From the NCBI GenBank assembly GCA_028287465.1, contig JAQBPO010000092.1, forward strand, positions 1 to 64,000: DNA of 64,000 bases. Direction: 5' to 3'. Origin of the DNA: Fibrobacterota bacterium (GTDB lineage Bacteria > Fibrobacterota > Fibrobacteria > UBA11236). This document shows, in pieces, positions 29,294-38,815 of the stretch; the first letter of the stretch is position 1; the number at the start of each line of letters is the position of its first letter. Position numbers and translations under genes: made by a program. Under the pieces are notes generated by a model. That model was not told where the DNA came from, did not search any database, and saw nothing but the letters and a program-made list of their open reading frames with translations.

Positions 29294-30865
29294 TTACGAA
29301 TAGACCTTGTAATTGATTTCCGGGAAGATATTGTCCGTGGATTCGAGGTTCTGGAGAAAGGGTTCGTAGATCGACCTGGTACGGATCTGGCGGTACAGTT
29401 CCAGGCAATTGTGGACATGGACCTTGGTCCGCTTGACGGCGTATTCGACCATGGTCCCGGTCTTCATGATGAAGGCCCAGTCCGAGGATTGGGCCAGGAG
29501 GAGTTCCCGCGCCATCTGGTTGCGAGCGCGCCGGTCCTGATCGTCGCCGTCCGGAAGCCCGGCCACCTCGTGCATCAGGTCCCCGATCTTGTGCAGATGC
29601 GGGTAGATCCAATCGTTGGAACCGTTGAGCCAGACGTCCGCGTAACCGCCCGCCCCCCATGAGGAGAAGGCGGGATCGGATTTGGGCGGGTCCTTGTGGG
29701 TCAGAAGGTAATCGCGCGGGGTGGAAAGCTGCACCCGATGATTGGGTTCCGTGAGCACCCGGCGCATGACATTGCCCAGGAACATGGGGCCTTCGTACCA
29801 CCAGTGGCCGAAGAGCTCGGCGTCGTAAGGGCACACGATGCAGGCAGGCGTATCCAACCGGGTGGAAAGCCACTCGTCCTGCTTGTCCCGGTTGAAAACG
29901 AAGTTCTCGGAATGTTCCCGGGTCGCCTGGTTGGCCCATTCTTCGACGTAAGGTTCCTTGTAGTTGCCCTTGCCGGTGATGCGGAAGTATTTGATGCCTG
30001 TGTTGATCCGCAGGCCCATCGGATGGATGTACGGGCCGATGTACTTCATATCCAGATCGAAACCGATGTCCCGGTAGAATTCCCGGTATCGGAAATCGCC
30101 GGGATAGCCTTCTTCGGCCGACCACACGGCCTTGGAGGATTCCTGATCGCGGGCGAATGCGAAGGCGCCGTGGGGCGTCTCGATGGGCGCGTAATTCCCT
30201 TTGGGGGAGGGCGGTTCCCCCTGCAGGATCCCGTGGGTATCCACGAAGAAGTACTTGAGTCCCGCTTCCTTGATCTGCTTGTCCAACCCGCGGTAATAAC
30301 CGCATTCCCCGAGCCAGATGCCCCAGGGTTCCTGCCCGAAATGCTTCCAGTAGTTGCCGACGGCCACGGCCAATTGGGCCTCGACCGTCCGCGGGGAAAC
30401 CCTGAGGTTGGGGAGGAATCCGTGGGTGGCGCCGCAAGTGATGATCTCAAGGTTCCCGGATTTCTGGAACTTGCGGAACCCGTTCAGGAGATTGCGGTCA
30501 TAGCTCTCGAAGACCTTGTGGCACTTCTCGAAGAGGTTGCGGTACATGGCGGCGAGATAGCAGAAGGATTGATCGTTCTTGGTGCGGGTGCATTCCTTCT
30601 CGGCCAGTTCGCGCAATCGGTTGATATGGTTGATGTAACGCGTCTGCAGCAATTCGTCCGCGAGCATCTCGCACAAGGGCGGCGTTATGCTCATCGTGAT
30701 CTTGAACGGCAGGCGGGCCTTGGCCAGGGCTTCGAATTCCTGGAGCAAGGGGATATAGGTTTCCGTTATCGCCTCGAAGAACCAGTCTTCCTCCAGGAAG
30801 CGGGCGTGTTCGGGATGTCTGACGTAAGGAAGATGGGCGTGAAGGACGAAATTCAGGTAACCCAT
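29294..30865 (-). CDS. Glycoside hydrolase family 57, 1,4-alpha-glucan branching enzyme type
   Basis: GH57 members act on alpha-glucans such as glycogen. The 523-residue product starts YLNFVLHAHLPYVRHPEHA, a family hallmark, has ITCGATHGFLPNL, the nucleophile Glu in IWLGECGYYRGLD and the acid/base Asp in PYDAELFGHWWYEGP, plus a DUF1957-type C-terminal helical domain. Length matches branching enzymes (about 520-560). It has no signal peptide, so it works in the cytoplasm on storage glucan. It starts on the TGATG of the upstream DUF4912 gene (1-base overlap), a recurrent pairing. Confidence 0.9.
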   Translation of the reverse strand: MGYLNFVLHAHLPYVRHPEHARFLEEDWFFEAITETYIPLLQEFEALAKARLPFKITMSITPPLCEMLADELLQTRYINHINRLRELAEKECTRTKNDQSFCYLAAMYRNLFEKCHKVFESYDRNLLNGFRKFQKSGNLEIITCGATHGFLPNLRVSPRTVEAQLAVAVGNYWKHFGQEPWGIWLGECGYYRGLDKQIKEAGLKYFFVDTHGILQGEPPSPKGNYAPIETPHGAFAFARDQESSKAVWSAEEGYPGDFRYREFYRDIGFDLDMKYIGPYIHPMGLRINTGIKYFRITGKGNYKEPYVEEWANQATREHSENFVFNRDKQDEWLSTRLDTPACIVCPYDAELFGHWWYEGPMFLGNVMRRVLTEPNHRVQLSTPRDYLLTHKDPPKSDPAFSSWGAGGYADVWLNGSNDWIYPHLHKIGDLMHEVAGLPDGDDQDRRARNQMARELLLAQSSDWAFIMKTGTMVEYAVKRTKVHVHNCLELYRQIRTRSIYEPFLQNLESTDNIFPEINYKVYS

Positions 30866-32151
30866 CAGTTCAGGACCAGCTCCTTGAGGTCGTACGTGAA
30901 GGAGCGGCTCGAGCCGGCGCGCGAGGTGAGCTCCAGGTTAAGGACGTCCTTGTTATAGGGGAATTCCGTCTTGAAGAATCCGGAATCGTCCACGATGACG
31001 GCATTGCCGCTGACGAAGACCTGGGTCCCCGGCAGGACCTTGCCGGATACTTCCAGCCGGGCCTTGGGCGAGGCGGGTCTTGCCTTCGGGGCCTTCACCG
31101 CCGGGACCTTCGCATCCGATTGGTTCTGGGCCGCCTCTCCGGACGGTCCACGGGACCAGGAAGAGGAACTCATGCTTTCGGAGCTGAGATTCCATTCTGG
31201 GACGAAAGCACGGGCGTCCTCCACGACCAAGTGTTCGGAGCTTCCCAGGGTCTTGGTGTGGCTGGACGTGTAGGCGAGGACTTCGCCTTGGTCGGCCAGG
31301 CGCTTCTGGGTGGCTGCCCAGCTTTCCGGCAGCTCGGACAGGTTGGAGCGGATGATGGAGATGAAGTGGCCGCTATCCGAAAGCCAGCCCAATTCCACCT
31401 GGTAGCGCTGTCCCACCTGGGGAACGCCGAAATACCATTTCCGCGCCCAGAAGAAAACGGGAATGAAGGTGAAATTCGGTTCGAATAATGACTTCGATTC
31501 CCAATTAATCTTGAGGGTCTCCCGATAGTTGCCGCTGGGGAGCTTCTCGCGCTCCTTTTCCTCTATCAGGTTCGGAGTCATTTCCCAGTAGCAGAACATG
31601 TACTCCGGATCCTTGGGCATCAATACGAGTTTCGGCTGGCCATACTGGCCGGGCAATTCCGGAGCCACGTCCGGGAAGCCGAAGTCGCGTTGGGCGGGAT
31701 GCTGCTGGAAGCTTTTGGTGCGCCAGATGCGTTCCTTGGTTTCCCCGGGTTTGATGATGGAAATGGAGAATTCTTCCAGGCCCAGGTCGGAAGCCGACTC
31801 TTCCGCTCCCGCTTTCGCGCGGGATCGGGCGGCGGCCTTGCCGGCGGCGGGACGATTGGAGACCGGGGCGGGTGCTTCCCGCTTGGCCTGGGACGGGGAC
31901 TTTCCCGATTTTCCTTCGGTGGATTTGGCTGAGGAACGGAGGGGCGCGGCCTTGCCCTTGGAGGGGGCCTCGGCCTTCGTGGCCTTGGATTCCGGTTCGG
32001 ATTTGGACTTTTTCATGGAAGCCGGGGACGCTTCCGGAGCGTTCTTGGAAGGCGGCGCTCCGGCCTTCGGTTTGGACTTGGAGTCGGAGGAAGTTGTTTC
32101 CTTGGACTTGCCAGAAGGAAGTTTTGCGTTCTTATCCAGCTTGTTTTTCAT
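30865..32151 (-). CDS. DUF4912 protein with charged N-terminal tail
   Basis: The 428-residue product has a long Lys/Ser/Ala-rich disordered start (about 1-130, SKPKAGAPPSKNAPEASPAS), then a DUF4912 domain (LVLMPKDPEYMFCYWEMTPN and following strands), and a C-terminal beta segment with GKVLPGTQVFVSGNAVIVDD. DUF4912 proteins commonly sit next to GH57 enzymes and may bind glucan or the enzyme; that role is inferred. GGAGG 8 bases before ATG at 32151 fixes the start; a TTG at 32166 would overlap the ribosome site. It overlaps the GH57 gene by one base. Confidence 0.82.
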   Translation of the reverse strand: MKNKLDKNAKLPSGKSKETTSSDSKSKPKAGAPPSKNAPEASPASMKKSKSEPESKATKAEAPSKGKAAPLRSSAKSTEGKSGKSPSQAKREAPAPVSNRPAAGKAAARSRAKAGAEESASDLGLEEFSISIIKPGETKERIWRTKSFQQHPAQRDFGFPDVAPELPGQYGQPKLVLMPKDPEYMFCYWEMTPNLIEEKEREKLPSGNYRETLKINWESKSLFEPNFTFIPVFFWARKWYFGVPQVGQRYQVELGWLSDSGHFISIIRSNLSELPESWAATQKRLADQGEVLAYTSSHTKTLGSSEHLVVEDARAFVPEWNLSSESMSSSSWSRGPSGEAAQNQSDAKVPAVKAPKARPASPKARLEVSGKVLPGTQVFVSGNAVIVDDSGFFKTEFPYNKDVLNLELTSRAGSSRSFTYDLKELVLN

Positions 32152-32180
32152 AGGTCGAACCTCCAAGGCAGTTGGACCGG

Positions 32181-33407
32181 TCAGGGGCGTTTACGGACTG
32201 GTTGTCCCCACACGCTTACACCGGTCAAGGTCACGGAAAGCTTTAAAAAATCTTCCGTCCATAAATTATTTTCTAGGCTACCGCGATGTCCATACTTTAT
32301 TGCGACATCTAACAAGTTCCCTCTCCTACCCAAGGGCAACCCCGTGCCGAAGGTCAGGAAATAGAGGTCCGTCTCGTCCAAATATAACCTTTCGAACCCT
32401 AGCCCCCCCCGGTACGCGACCTTACGGAAATAGGGCTCATATGGGCCTCCGGGGCCCTGGAACTCATATCCCGTGCCCACCCGGAAGGCCGGATTCAATA
32501 CGCTGGAATACGAATCGTCCCAAGATTCATAGGCAATATCGGCCGCCAAGGTCTGGTTGATCCTGGGTTTATAGGAAACGCCCGCTTGGACCGTCCAGGG
32601 AAGGTCGCGTTCGTCCGTACGCTTTTCGGCCGACGTCAGGTTGGTCAGGGTCCTCTGAAAGGTCCGATCCAAGGTGGTGCCCAAGGTTCCCATGGCTGCG
32701 AGGCTCCATGTCTTCTGGCGGAAAGTCGCGGAAAGGGAGGGATACCCACCGGAGCTGCGGGTGGAAACCGTATCGCCGGTCAGATCCTCGCCATTGGGAA
32801 GATCTTCGTTGTTGGTGTTTTGGGTGAAAGAGGCGGGTTCGATGGTGCGTTCGCGCCCGATCAGGAAATGATAACCCAAGGCCAGGGCCAGGAACGGCTT
32901 CGGGGCATAGGCCAGGGTGGCTGCGAGCTCGTAAAGCCCACCTTCCGTGGTGAAGGATTCAATGGTGGTCGGGCTGGCCTGGAGGGCCGGTGTATAGCTG
33001 AAGTTCCGATGATAGCGCTGGTGATAGAAAAGGCCGAGGTTCACGGGCCAGCGGCCCTTGAAATTCAGGGCGATATCGGGGATGAGGAAGCTGGTGGTCC
33101 GGTTGGAAAAATCCTCATCCTGGAGCCAGTCCACATCCGTATCGAAGGTCGCCGAAAACGAAGTCTTTTCGTTGAACGCCGTTTTGGAGGGATTGGGTAT
33201 GGACGGTCCCTGGCGGTTCACGGAGGCGAGGCCCGCCTCGCCCATGCCCCGTTCGCGGGCATTGTAGCCGCTGACTTCGACCCCGAAGCCTTCGGGAAGG
33301 ACGCTCAGAGGGGAGGTTTCGGCGCGCGGCGCGCGGTCCACGGCGCAGAGGGAAACGGCCGCCAGGACGGGCAGGATTCGCAGGGTACGGATTGATGAAA
33401 AGCCCAT
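32181..33407 (-). CDS. FadL/OmpP1-like outer-membrane barrel
   Basis: The 408-residue product has a signal peptide (RTLRILPVLAAVSLCAVDRA) and then SGYNARERGMGEAGLAS, which matches the N-terminal plug of FadL-type hydrophobic-compound channels, followed by strand pairs such as RWPVNLGLFYHQRYH and YELAATLAYAPKPFLALALG. The C-terminus ends in a barrel-like LSVTLTGVSVWG. It probably sits in the outer membrane; substrate unknown. It begins one base after the lipoprotein gene upstream, so the pair is an operon. It leads into the DUF4912-GH57 pair 29 bases downstream. Confidence 0.75.
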   Translation of the reverse strand: MGFSSIRTLRILPVLAAVSLCAVDRAPRAETSPLSVLPEGFGVEVSGYNARERGMGEAGLASVNRQGPSIPNPSKTAFNEKTSFSATFDTDVDWLQDEDFSNRTTSFLIPDIALNFKGRWPVNLGLFYHQRYHRNFSYTPALQASPTTIESFTTEGGLYELAATLAYAPKPFLALALGYHFLIGRERTIEPASFTQNTNNEDLPNGEDLTGDTVSTRSSGGYPSLSATFRQKTWSLAAMGTLGTTLDRTFQRTLTNLTSAEKRTDERDLPWTVQAGVSYKPRINQTLAADIAYESWDDSYSSVLNPAFRVGTGYEFQGPGGPYEPYFRKVAYRGGLGFERLYLDETDLYFLTFGTGLPLGRRGNLLDVAIKYGHRGSLENNLWTEDFLKLSVTLTGVSVWGQPVRKRP

Positions 33408-33408
33408 T

Positions 33409-35304
33409 TCAGCGCGCCTTCAGAGGATAGAGGTACATGTCGACGTCGACCTGGAGGAGGCCGGCATTGAGCTTCGGAGGGATCACGGAAAGGACGGGGT
33501 AGGGGACCTTGTCCGGCACGTTGGTGCCGGATTTGTCCACCGAGGTATCCACGGCCGAAGGGGAGGCCGGCCGGAACTCGAAGTCCTGCAGGATGTTGGT
33601 GCCCGTGCGGGCTCGATTGAGAAGGCGCTGGAAGCCATGGGTCGCGCGCAAGGTGATGGACGTATCCCCGGGCTTGAGGTAGTGGGGCAGCAACTTGATC
33701 AAATCGTTGACGGTCTCTCCGGTGGCCGGGTCCTTGAATGCGTTTTTCTCGAACTCCGGGCGGACGGTGAGGTAGCTCCTTACGGTCAGGGAGGAGGAAC
33801 CTGCTTCCAGGGTCATCATGAGCCGGCTGCTTCCGTAACCGCCCAAGCCCGTGTTCATTTCCTTGGTCTCTCCCCGGCGTATGTAGATGGAGTCGTTGCG
33901 GGAAGAATCCCTCGAGAAGCTGAGGATGACCTGGCGCAGATCGGAATCCCTGGTGACATAGGAGATGCTGACATTGTCCAGGATGTTTTCCGGATGGCCG
34001 GGCTCGAAGGTGTACCACAGGACCTTGCTGGATCCGGAGGGGACCTCATCGATGCGGACCCCGCCCTTGACGGTGTCCCCGAGCAGGGAGTCGATGGCGG
34101 TCACCATCCTCATTTCCAGGGGGAAGCCTCCTTCAAGGGTGGGCGTATCGACAGGCAAGGTGATTTTCGCGAAGGGCACGAAATAGGAAAGGTCGAAATC
34201 GCTCTCGCCGGAACGGGGGTGGACGGGCATGTGGTTGCGCACCAGGAAGGCGTCTATGCTGTCGAGCAGGCGGGCGCGATCCAGGACCACGTGAAGGCCG
34301 CGAAGGTTGGCGGTCAGCATGTTCTCGGGCGGCCCGGCGTACCGTAACCTGTAATTGACCCCCCGGAGGGAACCGATGGCCTGGGTCTGAAGGCGGTTCT
34401 TGGAATTGCCTCCCTTGGCCGATGCGGTTTTCCCGAAGAGAAGGAGCGGGCCGTTCGCGAGGCCGGCATTGTCGCCCAATTGCCCGCCCAGGCGGAGCAT
34501 GACCGCGCCGGAATCAGGGCCCGGTGCCGGGAGATAGGTAAGGCGGAGGTGCACCAGATGCTTATTGGCGGGAGCCTTTAGCAATTGCCTGAATAGTCCG
34601 GGGAGCGTGCGCGCCTGGATGGCATCGCCGGTATCCGAATACGCGGTCTTGGACCTCAGGTAGATCGTGTCCTTGGCGGTGGGTGCGGGCAGCGCGCCGG
34701 AGGTATCCTGGCGGTAGAGGAAGGTGCGGGTCAATACGGCGACCCGGGTCTTCCACGCATCCTCGGTCAGGCCGGCGTCGGTGGAGTCCCACGAGGAAAC
34801 CTCGAATCCGATGCTGTCCCGCGATCCCGCCTTTTCTACGGAGGCTTTCAGTTCTTCGAGGCCGAAGCTGGGTCTCGGGAAGGCCAGGGTCAGGCGCAGG
34901 GAAGAGGAGTCCCCGGGCACCAGGCTGTCGAGCATGGAGGTATCCGAGATCTGGAAGGACATGCGCGGCTCGCTCGTGAAACCGCCGCTGCGGCCCGCCA
35001 GGAGGATGGTGTCCCCGAGATGGCTCGGTTCGCCGCCCAATCGGTCCAAGTCTTCGCGAATGCGTGACGGGGCGTCGTACGTGGTCCAGAAGGTGTCCGC
35101 GGGAATCCCCTTCAGGGAGACGTGGAGAAGGGAATCCTGGAGCAGGATCCCGTGGGTGGCGAGGTACTCCCCGCCGGTCTGGTTGGGACCGTCGGAAATG
35201 CAGGAGGACATGGCCAAGGCGAATGCGCCCGACAGGAGGGTCTTTTTGACCAGGCCGGGCATCCGACGTGAGGTCAGTAGGGGAAAATCATGCTTGGAAC
35301 CCAT
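33409..35304 (-). CDS. Large predicted lipoprotein of unknown function
   Basis: The 631-residue product has a hydrophobic N-region (LVKKTLLSGAFALAMSSC) ending in a lipobox-like MSSC, so it is likely lipid-anchored. The mature part is beta-rich with many Asp/Ser loops (DSLVPGDSSSLRLTLAF, SDTSMLDSL), without a named domain. ATG at 35304 and 35262 are both possible; 35262 gives a more compact signal peptide, and neither has a strong ribosome site. It is the first gene of an operon with the FadL-like barrel, suggesting an outer-membrane lipoprotein partner for it. Confidence 0.65.
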   Translation of the reverse strand: MGSKHDFPLLTSRRMPGLVKKTLLSGAFALAMSSCISDGPNQTGGEYLATHGILLQDSLLHVSLKGIPADTFWTTYDAPSRIREDLDRLGGEPSHLGDTILLAGRSGGFTSEPRMSFQISDTSMLDSLVPGDSSSLRLTLAFPRPSFGLEELKASVEKAGSRDSIGFEVSSWDSTDAGLTEDAWKTRVAVLTRTFLYRQDTSGALPAPTAKDTIYLRSKTAYSDTGDAIQARTLPGLFRQLLKAPANKHLVHLRLTYLPAPGPDSGAVMLRLGGQLGDNAGLANGPLLLFGKTASAKGGNSKNRLQTQAIGSLRGVNYRLRYAGPPENMLTANLRGLHVVLDRARLLDSIDAFLVRNHMPVHPRSGESDFDLSYFVPFAKITLPVDTPTLEGGFPLEMRMVTAIDSLLGDTVKGGVRIDEVPSGSSKVLWYTFEPGHPENILDNVSISYVTRDSDLRQVILSFSRDSSRNDSIYIRRGETKEMNTGLGGYGSSRLMMTLEAGSSSLTVRSYLTVRPEFEKNAFKDPATGETVNDLIKLLPHYLKPGDTSITLRATHGFQRLLNRARTGTNILQDFEFRPASPSAVDTSVDKSGTNVPDKVPYPVLSVIPPKLNAGLLQVDVDMYLYPLKAR

Positions 35305-35456
35305 AGGGGGAATCAGGCTTTCCGCAAATCCGGGCTTTGCTCATAGAGGGGAACTTTTCCCGTCCAGTCGGTCCCTCCGTGAGGGAGAACCCCGCAAAAA
35401 TATAAATATTCCGGCCTCAGGAAAAATCGCCGGGCCTAAATTCCTACATTGGAGGC

Positions 35457-36785
35457 ATGTCCTTCAACGCACGCTTCAAAGGCTTCAGCACAGGCAATAC
35501 CTTTCCCCTCGACCAGGTCGTCTATAGGGACTCCGACGGCGGACTGCTCGAAGTGGAACACGATTTGGCGCAATTGCGCACCCGATCCGCGACCGAATGG
35601 AAAAAGCTCTTCGAATCCCGCTGCGGCAGCCATAATTGGCCTTACGCATCAGGCGTATGGGGCAAGAAGGAATGGGTCCTTCCCGGCATCGCCGACGAGG
35701 ATATCATCTCCCTGAACGAAGGCTGGACCAATCTTTTCTATGCCAAGCGCTTCGGCGAGCACCTTGGCCTGGACGATTTGTGGGTCAAGCTGTGCGGCAA
35801 CAGCCATACGGGTTCCTTCAAGGACCTGGGGATGACCGTGCTCGTCTCCCAGGTCAACCACATGCGGCGCATGGGGGTTCCCATCAAGGCCGTCGCCTGC
35901 GCCTCAACGGGGGACACCTCGGCCGCCCTCGCCGCGTATTGCGCTGCGGCCGGCATTCCCTCCGTGGTATTCCTTCCCGGCAACAAGATCAGCGTAGCCC
36001 AGTTGATCCAGCCGATTTCCAACGGATCGATCGTGCTCTCCCTGGACACCGATTTCGACGGTTGCATGAAAATCGTCCAGGAGGTCACGGAGGACAAGGG
36101 CCTTTACCTGGCCAACTCGATGAATTCCCTGCGCATCGAGGGCCAAAAGACCATAAGCGTCGAGATTTGCCAGCAATTCGGCTGGGAGGTCCCCGATGTG
36201 ATCATCATCCCTGGAGGCAATCTCGGAAACGTATCGGCCCTCGGCCGTGGATTCGATATGATGCTGGACCTGGGCCTCATCGATCGCAAACCGAGGTTGG
36301 TGGTGGCCCAGGCCGCCAATGCCAATCCGCTCTACCGCGCCTACAAATCCGGGTATTCCCAATTCACTCCCATCCAGGCGAAGCGCACGGAGGCTTCCGC
36401 CATCCAGATCGGCAATCCCGTCAGCTATGATCGCGCCGTGCGCGCCCTCAAGAAATACGACGGCATGGTCTACGAGGTTACGGAAGAGCAGCTGGCCAAT
36501 GCCGCCCATCTGGCCGACCGCACGGGACTTTATTGCGATCCGCATACGGGCGTGGCCATCGGCGCCCTCCTGCAAATGGTCGACGAGAAGGCCGTGACCC
36601 GCAAGGACCGCATCATCGTGGTCTCGACGGCGCACGGGCTCAAGTTTTCGGAGTTCAAGACGAAATACCACAAGGCGGAACTGGCGGGCGTCATGGCGAA
36701 ATACGCCAATCCGATTTCGGAGCTGCCCCCGGATGTCGAAAAGGTGAAGGCCGTCCTGGAGAAACGGTTCAAGGAAATCGTCTGA
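35457..36785 (+). CDS. thrC: Threonine synthase
   Basis: ThrC converts O-phosphohomoserine to threonine with PLP. The 442-residue product has the PLP lysine in SHTGSFKDLGM (K122), CASTGDTSAALAAYCAAAG, the glycine-rich phosphate loop PGGNLGNVSALGRG and STAHGLKFSEF near the end. It is of the shorter bacterial type with an N-terminal segment ahead of the core. GGAGG sits only one base before the ATG, too close for a normal ribosome site, so the start or its mode of recognition is slightly uncertain. thrA and thrB are absent here. Confidence 0.93.
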   Translation: MSFNARFKGFSTGNTFPLDQVVYRDSDGGLLEVEHDLAQLRTRSATEWKKLFESRCGSHNWPYASGVWGKKEWVLPGIADEDIISLNEGWTNLFYAKRFGEHLGLDDLWVKLCGNSHTGSFKDLGMTVLVSQVNHMRRMGVPIKAVACASTGDTSAALAAYCAAAGIPSVVFLPGNKISVAQLIQPISNGSIVLSLDTDFDGCMKIVQEVTEDKGLYLANSMNSLRIEGQKTISVEICQQFGWEVPDVIIIPGGNLGNVSALGRGFDMMLDLGLIDRKPRLVVAQAANANPLYRAYKSGYSQFTPIQAKRTEASAIQIGNPVSYDRAVRALKKYDGMVYEVTEEQLANAAHLADRTGLYCDPHTGVAIGALLQMVDEKAVTRKDRIIVVSTAHGLKFSEFKTKYHKAELAGVMAKYANPISELPPDVEKVKAVLEKRFKEIV

Positions 36786-36826
36786 AAGGGCGCTCGGCCC
36801 CCGGGTTCAAAGGGCGATCAGCCCTT
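36785..36826. terminator. Paired hairpins between thrC and gerW-like gene
   Basis: AAAGGGCG-CTCG-GCCC (about 36785-36800) and AAAGGGCG-ATCA-GCCC (about 36809-36824) are near-identical short hairpins 24 bp apart. The second (AAGGGC/GCCCTT, 36810-36826) overlaps the stop of the minus-strand gene. They sit between converging genes and likely terminate both. Confidence 0.6.
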
Positions 36827-37147
36827 ATCCTTCTTTAGCAGGGCCAGCACTTCGGGAACCATGTCGATGGCCTTCCCGAAGACGTCCTTTTCCCGCGTCA
36901 GGCTCATGATGCGGGTATTCCCGTCGCTCACTACGATGAAGGCGATGGGCTCCACGCTCAGGCCTCCGCCCGATCCGGTCAATTCCGACTTTCCCGTATT
37001 GGAGCCCAGGCCGAAGCCTACGGACACCTTTGAAACCGGTATCAAGGTGGTATTGTCCACGGTAATGGGCTTGCCGATGACGGTTTCCGTCTGGGCGATG
37101 CCGCGGAGCTTCTCGAGTATAACGGAGGCGATGGAATCGATACTCAT
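36818..37147 (-). CDS. GerW/YtfJ-family protein
   Basis: The 109-residue product shows the family pattern: an N-terminal helix (SIDSIASVILEKLRGIAQTE), VIGKPITVDNTTLIPVSKVS, the glycine-rich GFGLGSNTG and GGGLSVEPIAFIVV. GerW (YtfJ) is known from spore germination in Bacillus, but similar proteins are widespread in non-spore formers and their role is unknown. There is no signal peptide. An AT-rich TTATATTCC box lies a few bases before the ATG. It lies 43 bases downstream of the htrA-type gene's stop boundary, on the same strand. Confidence 0.85.
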   Translation of the reverse strand: MSIDSIASVILEKLRGIAQTETVIGKPITVDNTTLIPVSKVSVGFGLGSNTGKSELTGSGGGLSVEPIAFIVVSDGNTRIMSLTREKDVFGKAIDMVPEVLALLKKDKG

Positions 37148-37190
37148 TCCCGGAATATAAGTAATTCGGGGAACGATGGGAAAAAATGAC

Positions 37191-38744
37191 TCAGCGTCCC
37201 TTGACCACGGCGTAGAAGGTGCTGCCCTGGCGCGTCACCAGGAACAGGATTTTCTTTGCCTTGCCGGCTTTCGATACGGCCGTTTGCAGATCCTTGGCGC
37301 TCTCCACCTTCTTCCTGTTGGCCTCCAGGATAACGTCGCCCACCTGGATGCCCGCCTGGGCCGCGCCGCCTTCCGGATCGAGGTTGATCACCACCGCCCC
37401 GGACTTCACGCTCCTTCCCAGTTTCAAGCGCTGGCGCAGCTCATCCGAAAGATCCGCCGCTTCCATCCCCAGACCGGTGACGCGGCCCCCTTCCTCCGTT
37501 TCCTCCTGGCCCTGGCCCTGATCCTGGGCTGCGAGCCTTTCCTCGTCCCGTTTGGTGATCTTCGCTGAGAGGGTGGACTCCCTGCCGTCCCGGAAAACGG
37601 TGAGGTCCACCTTGGTTCCCGGCGCGATCATGGCGATCCGGTTCATCAAATCGTTCGCGTCGCGGATATCCTGGCCCTGGAGCTTGAGGATCACGTCGCC
37701 GCGTTTCAATCCTGCCTTGTCGGCTGGTCCGCCTGGAACCACGTCGCCGATCAAGGCGCCCTTGCGGCCCTTGAGGCCAAGGGCCTCGGCCATGTCCATG
37801 GAAACGGCCTGGATGGATACGCCCAGCCATCCACGCGTGACCTTGCCGTTCTTGACCAGGCTTTCCATGATGTTCCGGGCCAGGTTCACCGGGATGGCGA
37901 ACCCGATTCCCATGTAGCCGCCGCTCTGGGAGTAGATCGCGGTGTTGATGCCCACCACCTCGCCGTCCAGGTTCAGCAATGGCCCTCCGGAATTGCCAGG
38001 ATTGATGGCGGCATCGGTCTGCAGGAAGTTCCCATAGGTGCTCAATCCGGTGTTCTGCCTTCCCTTGGCGGATATGATCCCGGTCGTGACGGTTTCATTC
38101 AAGCCGAAGGGGGCGCCCACGGCCACGACCCATTCCCCTATCAGCAACTTGTCCGAATCGCCCAGCTTGAGGGGGACCAGGCCTTTGGGCACGTCCCCCT
38201 TGATCCGGATCACGGCCAGATCGCTGGGCTCATCCGTGCCCACGACCTCGGCCTCGAATTCGCGCTCGTCGGAAAGCTGGACCGTTATTTTCTGCGCGCC
38301 TTCCACCACATGGTTGTTGGTCAGGATGAATCCCTTGACGTCCGTGATGAAACCGGATCCCAGGCCGCTCTCCTTTCGCTTGCGGAGTTCATGGCCCTGC
38401 GGGGACGCGCCGTCATCGCCGTTGCCGCCTCCTCCGAAGGGGCTCTGGTTGAAGAAGAACTCGAACGGGTTGGTCGGCGCGGTCACGGTCCTTTCCATGG
38501 CGACGCTGACCACGGAGGGTACGGCGACCTTGGCCACGTCGGAGAAGATGTTCCGGAACGCCCCGTACCTTCCCTGTGACCCCCCGGGAGCCTGCACCCG
38601 AACCATCGTATCCGCAGGCGCGGGAGCCGGAGGGGAAACCGCGGCGGCGGCCGATACGCGCTCGCTGGTTTCATTATGGCGGCAGCCGGAAAAGGGCAGG
38701 ATTGCCAGGAGCGCGGCGGTCGGCAGGCATCTGGGGATAATCAT
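37191..38744 (-). CDS. DegP/HtrA-type serine protease lipoprotein
   Basis: HtrA proteases degrade and refold envelope proteins under stress. The 517-residue product has a signal peptide with lipobox LPFSGC, then a linker with FFFNQSPFGGGGNG, the catalytic His in TNNHVVEG, Asp in SDLAVIRIKGD and Ser in NPGNSGGPLL. Two PDZ domains follow (about 300-390 and 410-500; first with GVVPGGPADKAGLKRGDVIL-like sequence). ATG at 38744 is chosen because GGAG lies about 6 bases upstream; a longer start reads into the promoter. Lipid anchoring is unusual, since DegP is normally soluble. A 17-bp tandem repeat sits upstream. Confidence 0.92.
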   Translation of the reverse strand: MIIPRCLPTAALLAILPFSGCRHNETSERVSAAAAVSPPAPAPADTMVRVQAPGGSQGRYGAFRNIFSDVAKVAVPSVVSVAMERTVTAPTNPFEFFFNQSPFGGGGNGDDGASPQGHELRKRKESGLGSGFITDVKGFILTNNHVVEGAQKITVQLSDEREFEAEVVGTDEPSDLAVIRIKGDVPKGLVPLKLGDSDKLLIGEWVVAVGAPFGLNETVTTGIISAKGRQNTGLSTYGNFLQTDAAINPGNSGGPLLNLDGEVVGINTAIYSQSGGYMGIGFAIPVNLARNIMESLVKNGKVTRGWLGVSIQAVSMDMAEALGLKGRKGALIGDVVPGGPADKAGLKRGDVILKLQGQDIRDANDLMNRIAMIAPGTKVDLTVFRDGRESTLSAKITKRDEERLAAQDQGQGQEETEEGGRVTGLGMEAADLSDELRQRLKLGRSVKSGAVVINLDPEGGAAQAGIQVGDVILEANRKKVESAKDLQTAVSKAGKAKKILFLVTRQGSTFYAVVKGR

Positions 38745-38781
38745 TTTGGGCTCCGGTAGGGGCTTTGGACGGTTTCGAATA

Positions 38782-38815
38782 GGGTCCGGATAAATAAAGG
38801 GTCCGGATAAATAAA
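38782..38815. repeat. Perfect 17-bp tandem duplication upstream of the HtrA-type gene
   Basis: GGGTCCGGATAAATAAA occurs at 38782-38798 and again at 38799-38815 without a mismatch. It lies 38-71 bases upstream of the minus-strand ATG, exactly where a promoter would be. Each unit contains the palindrome TCCGGA and an AT-rich half, so it may be a doubled operator or -10/-35 region. Confidence 0.7.
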
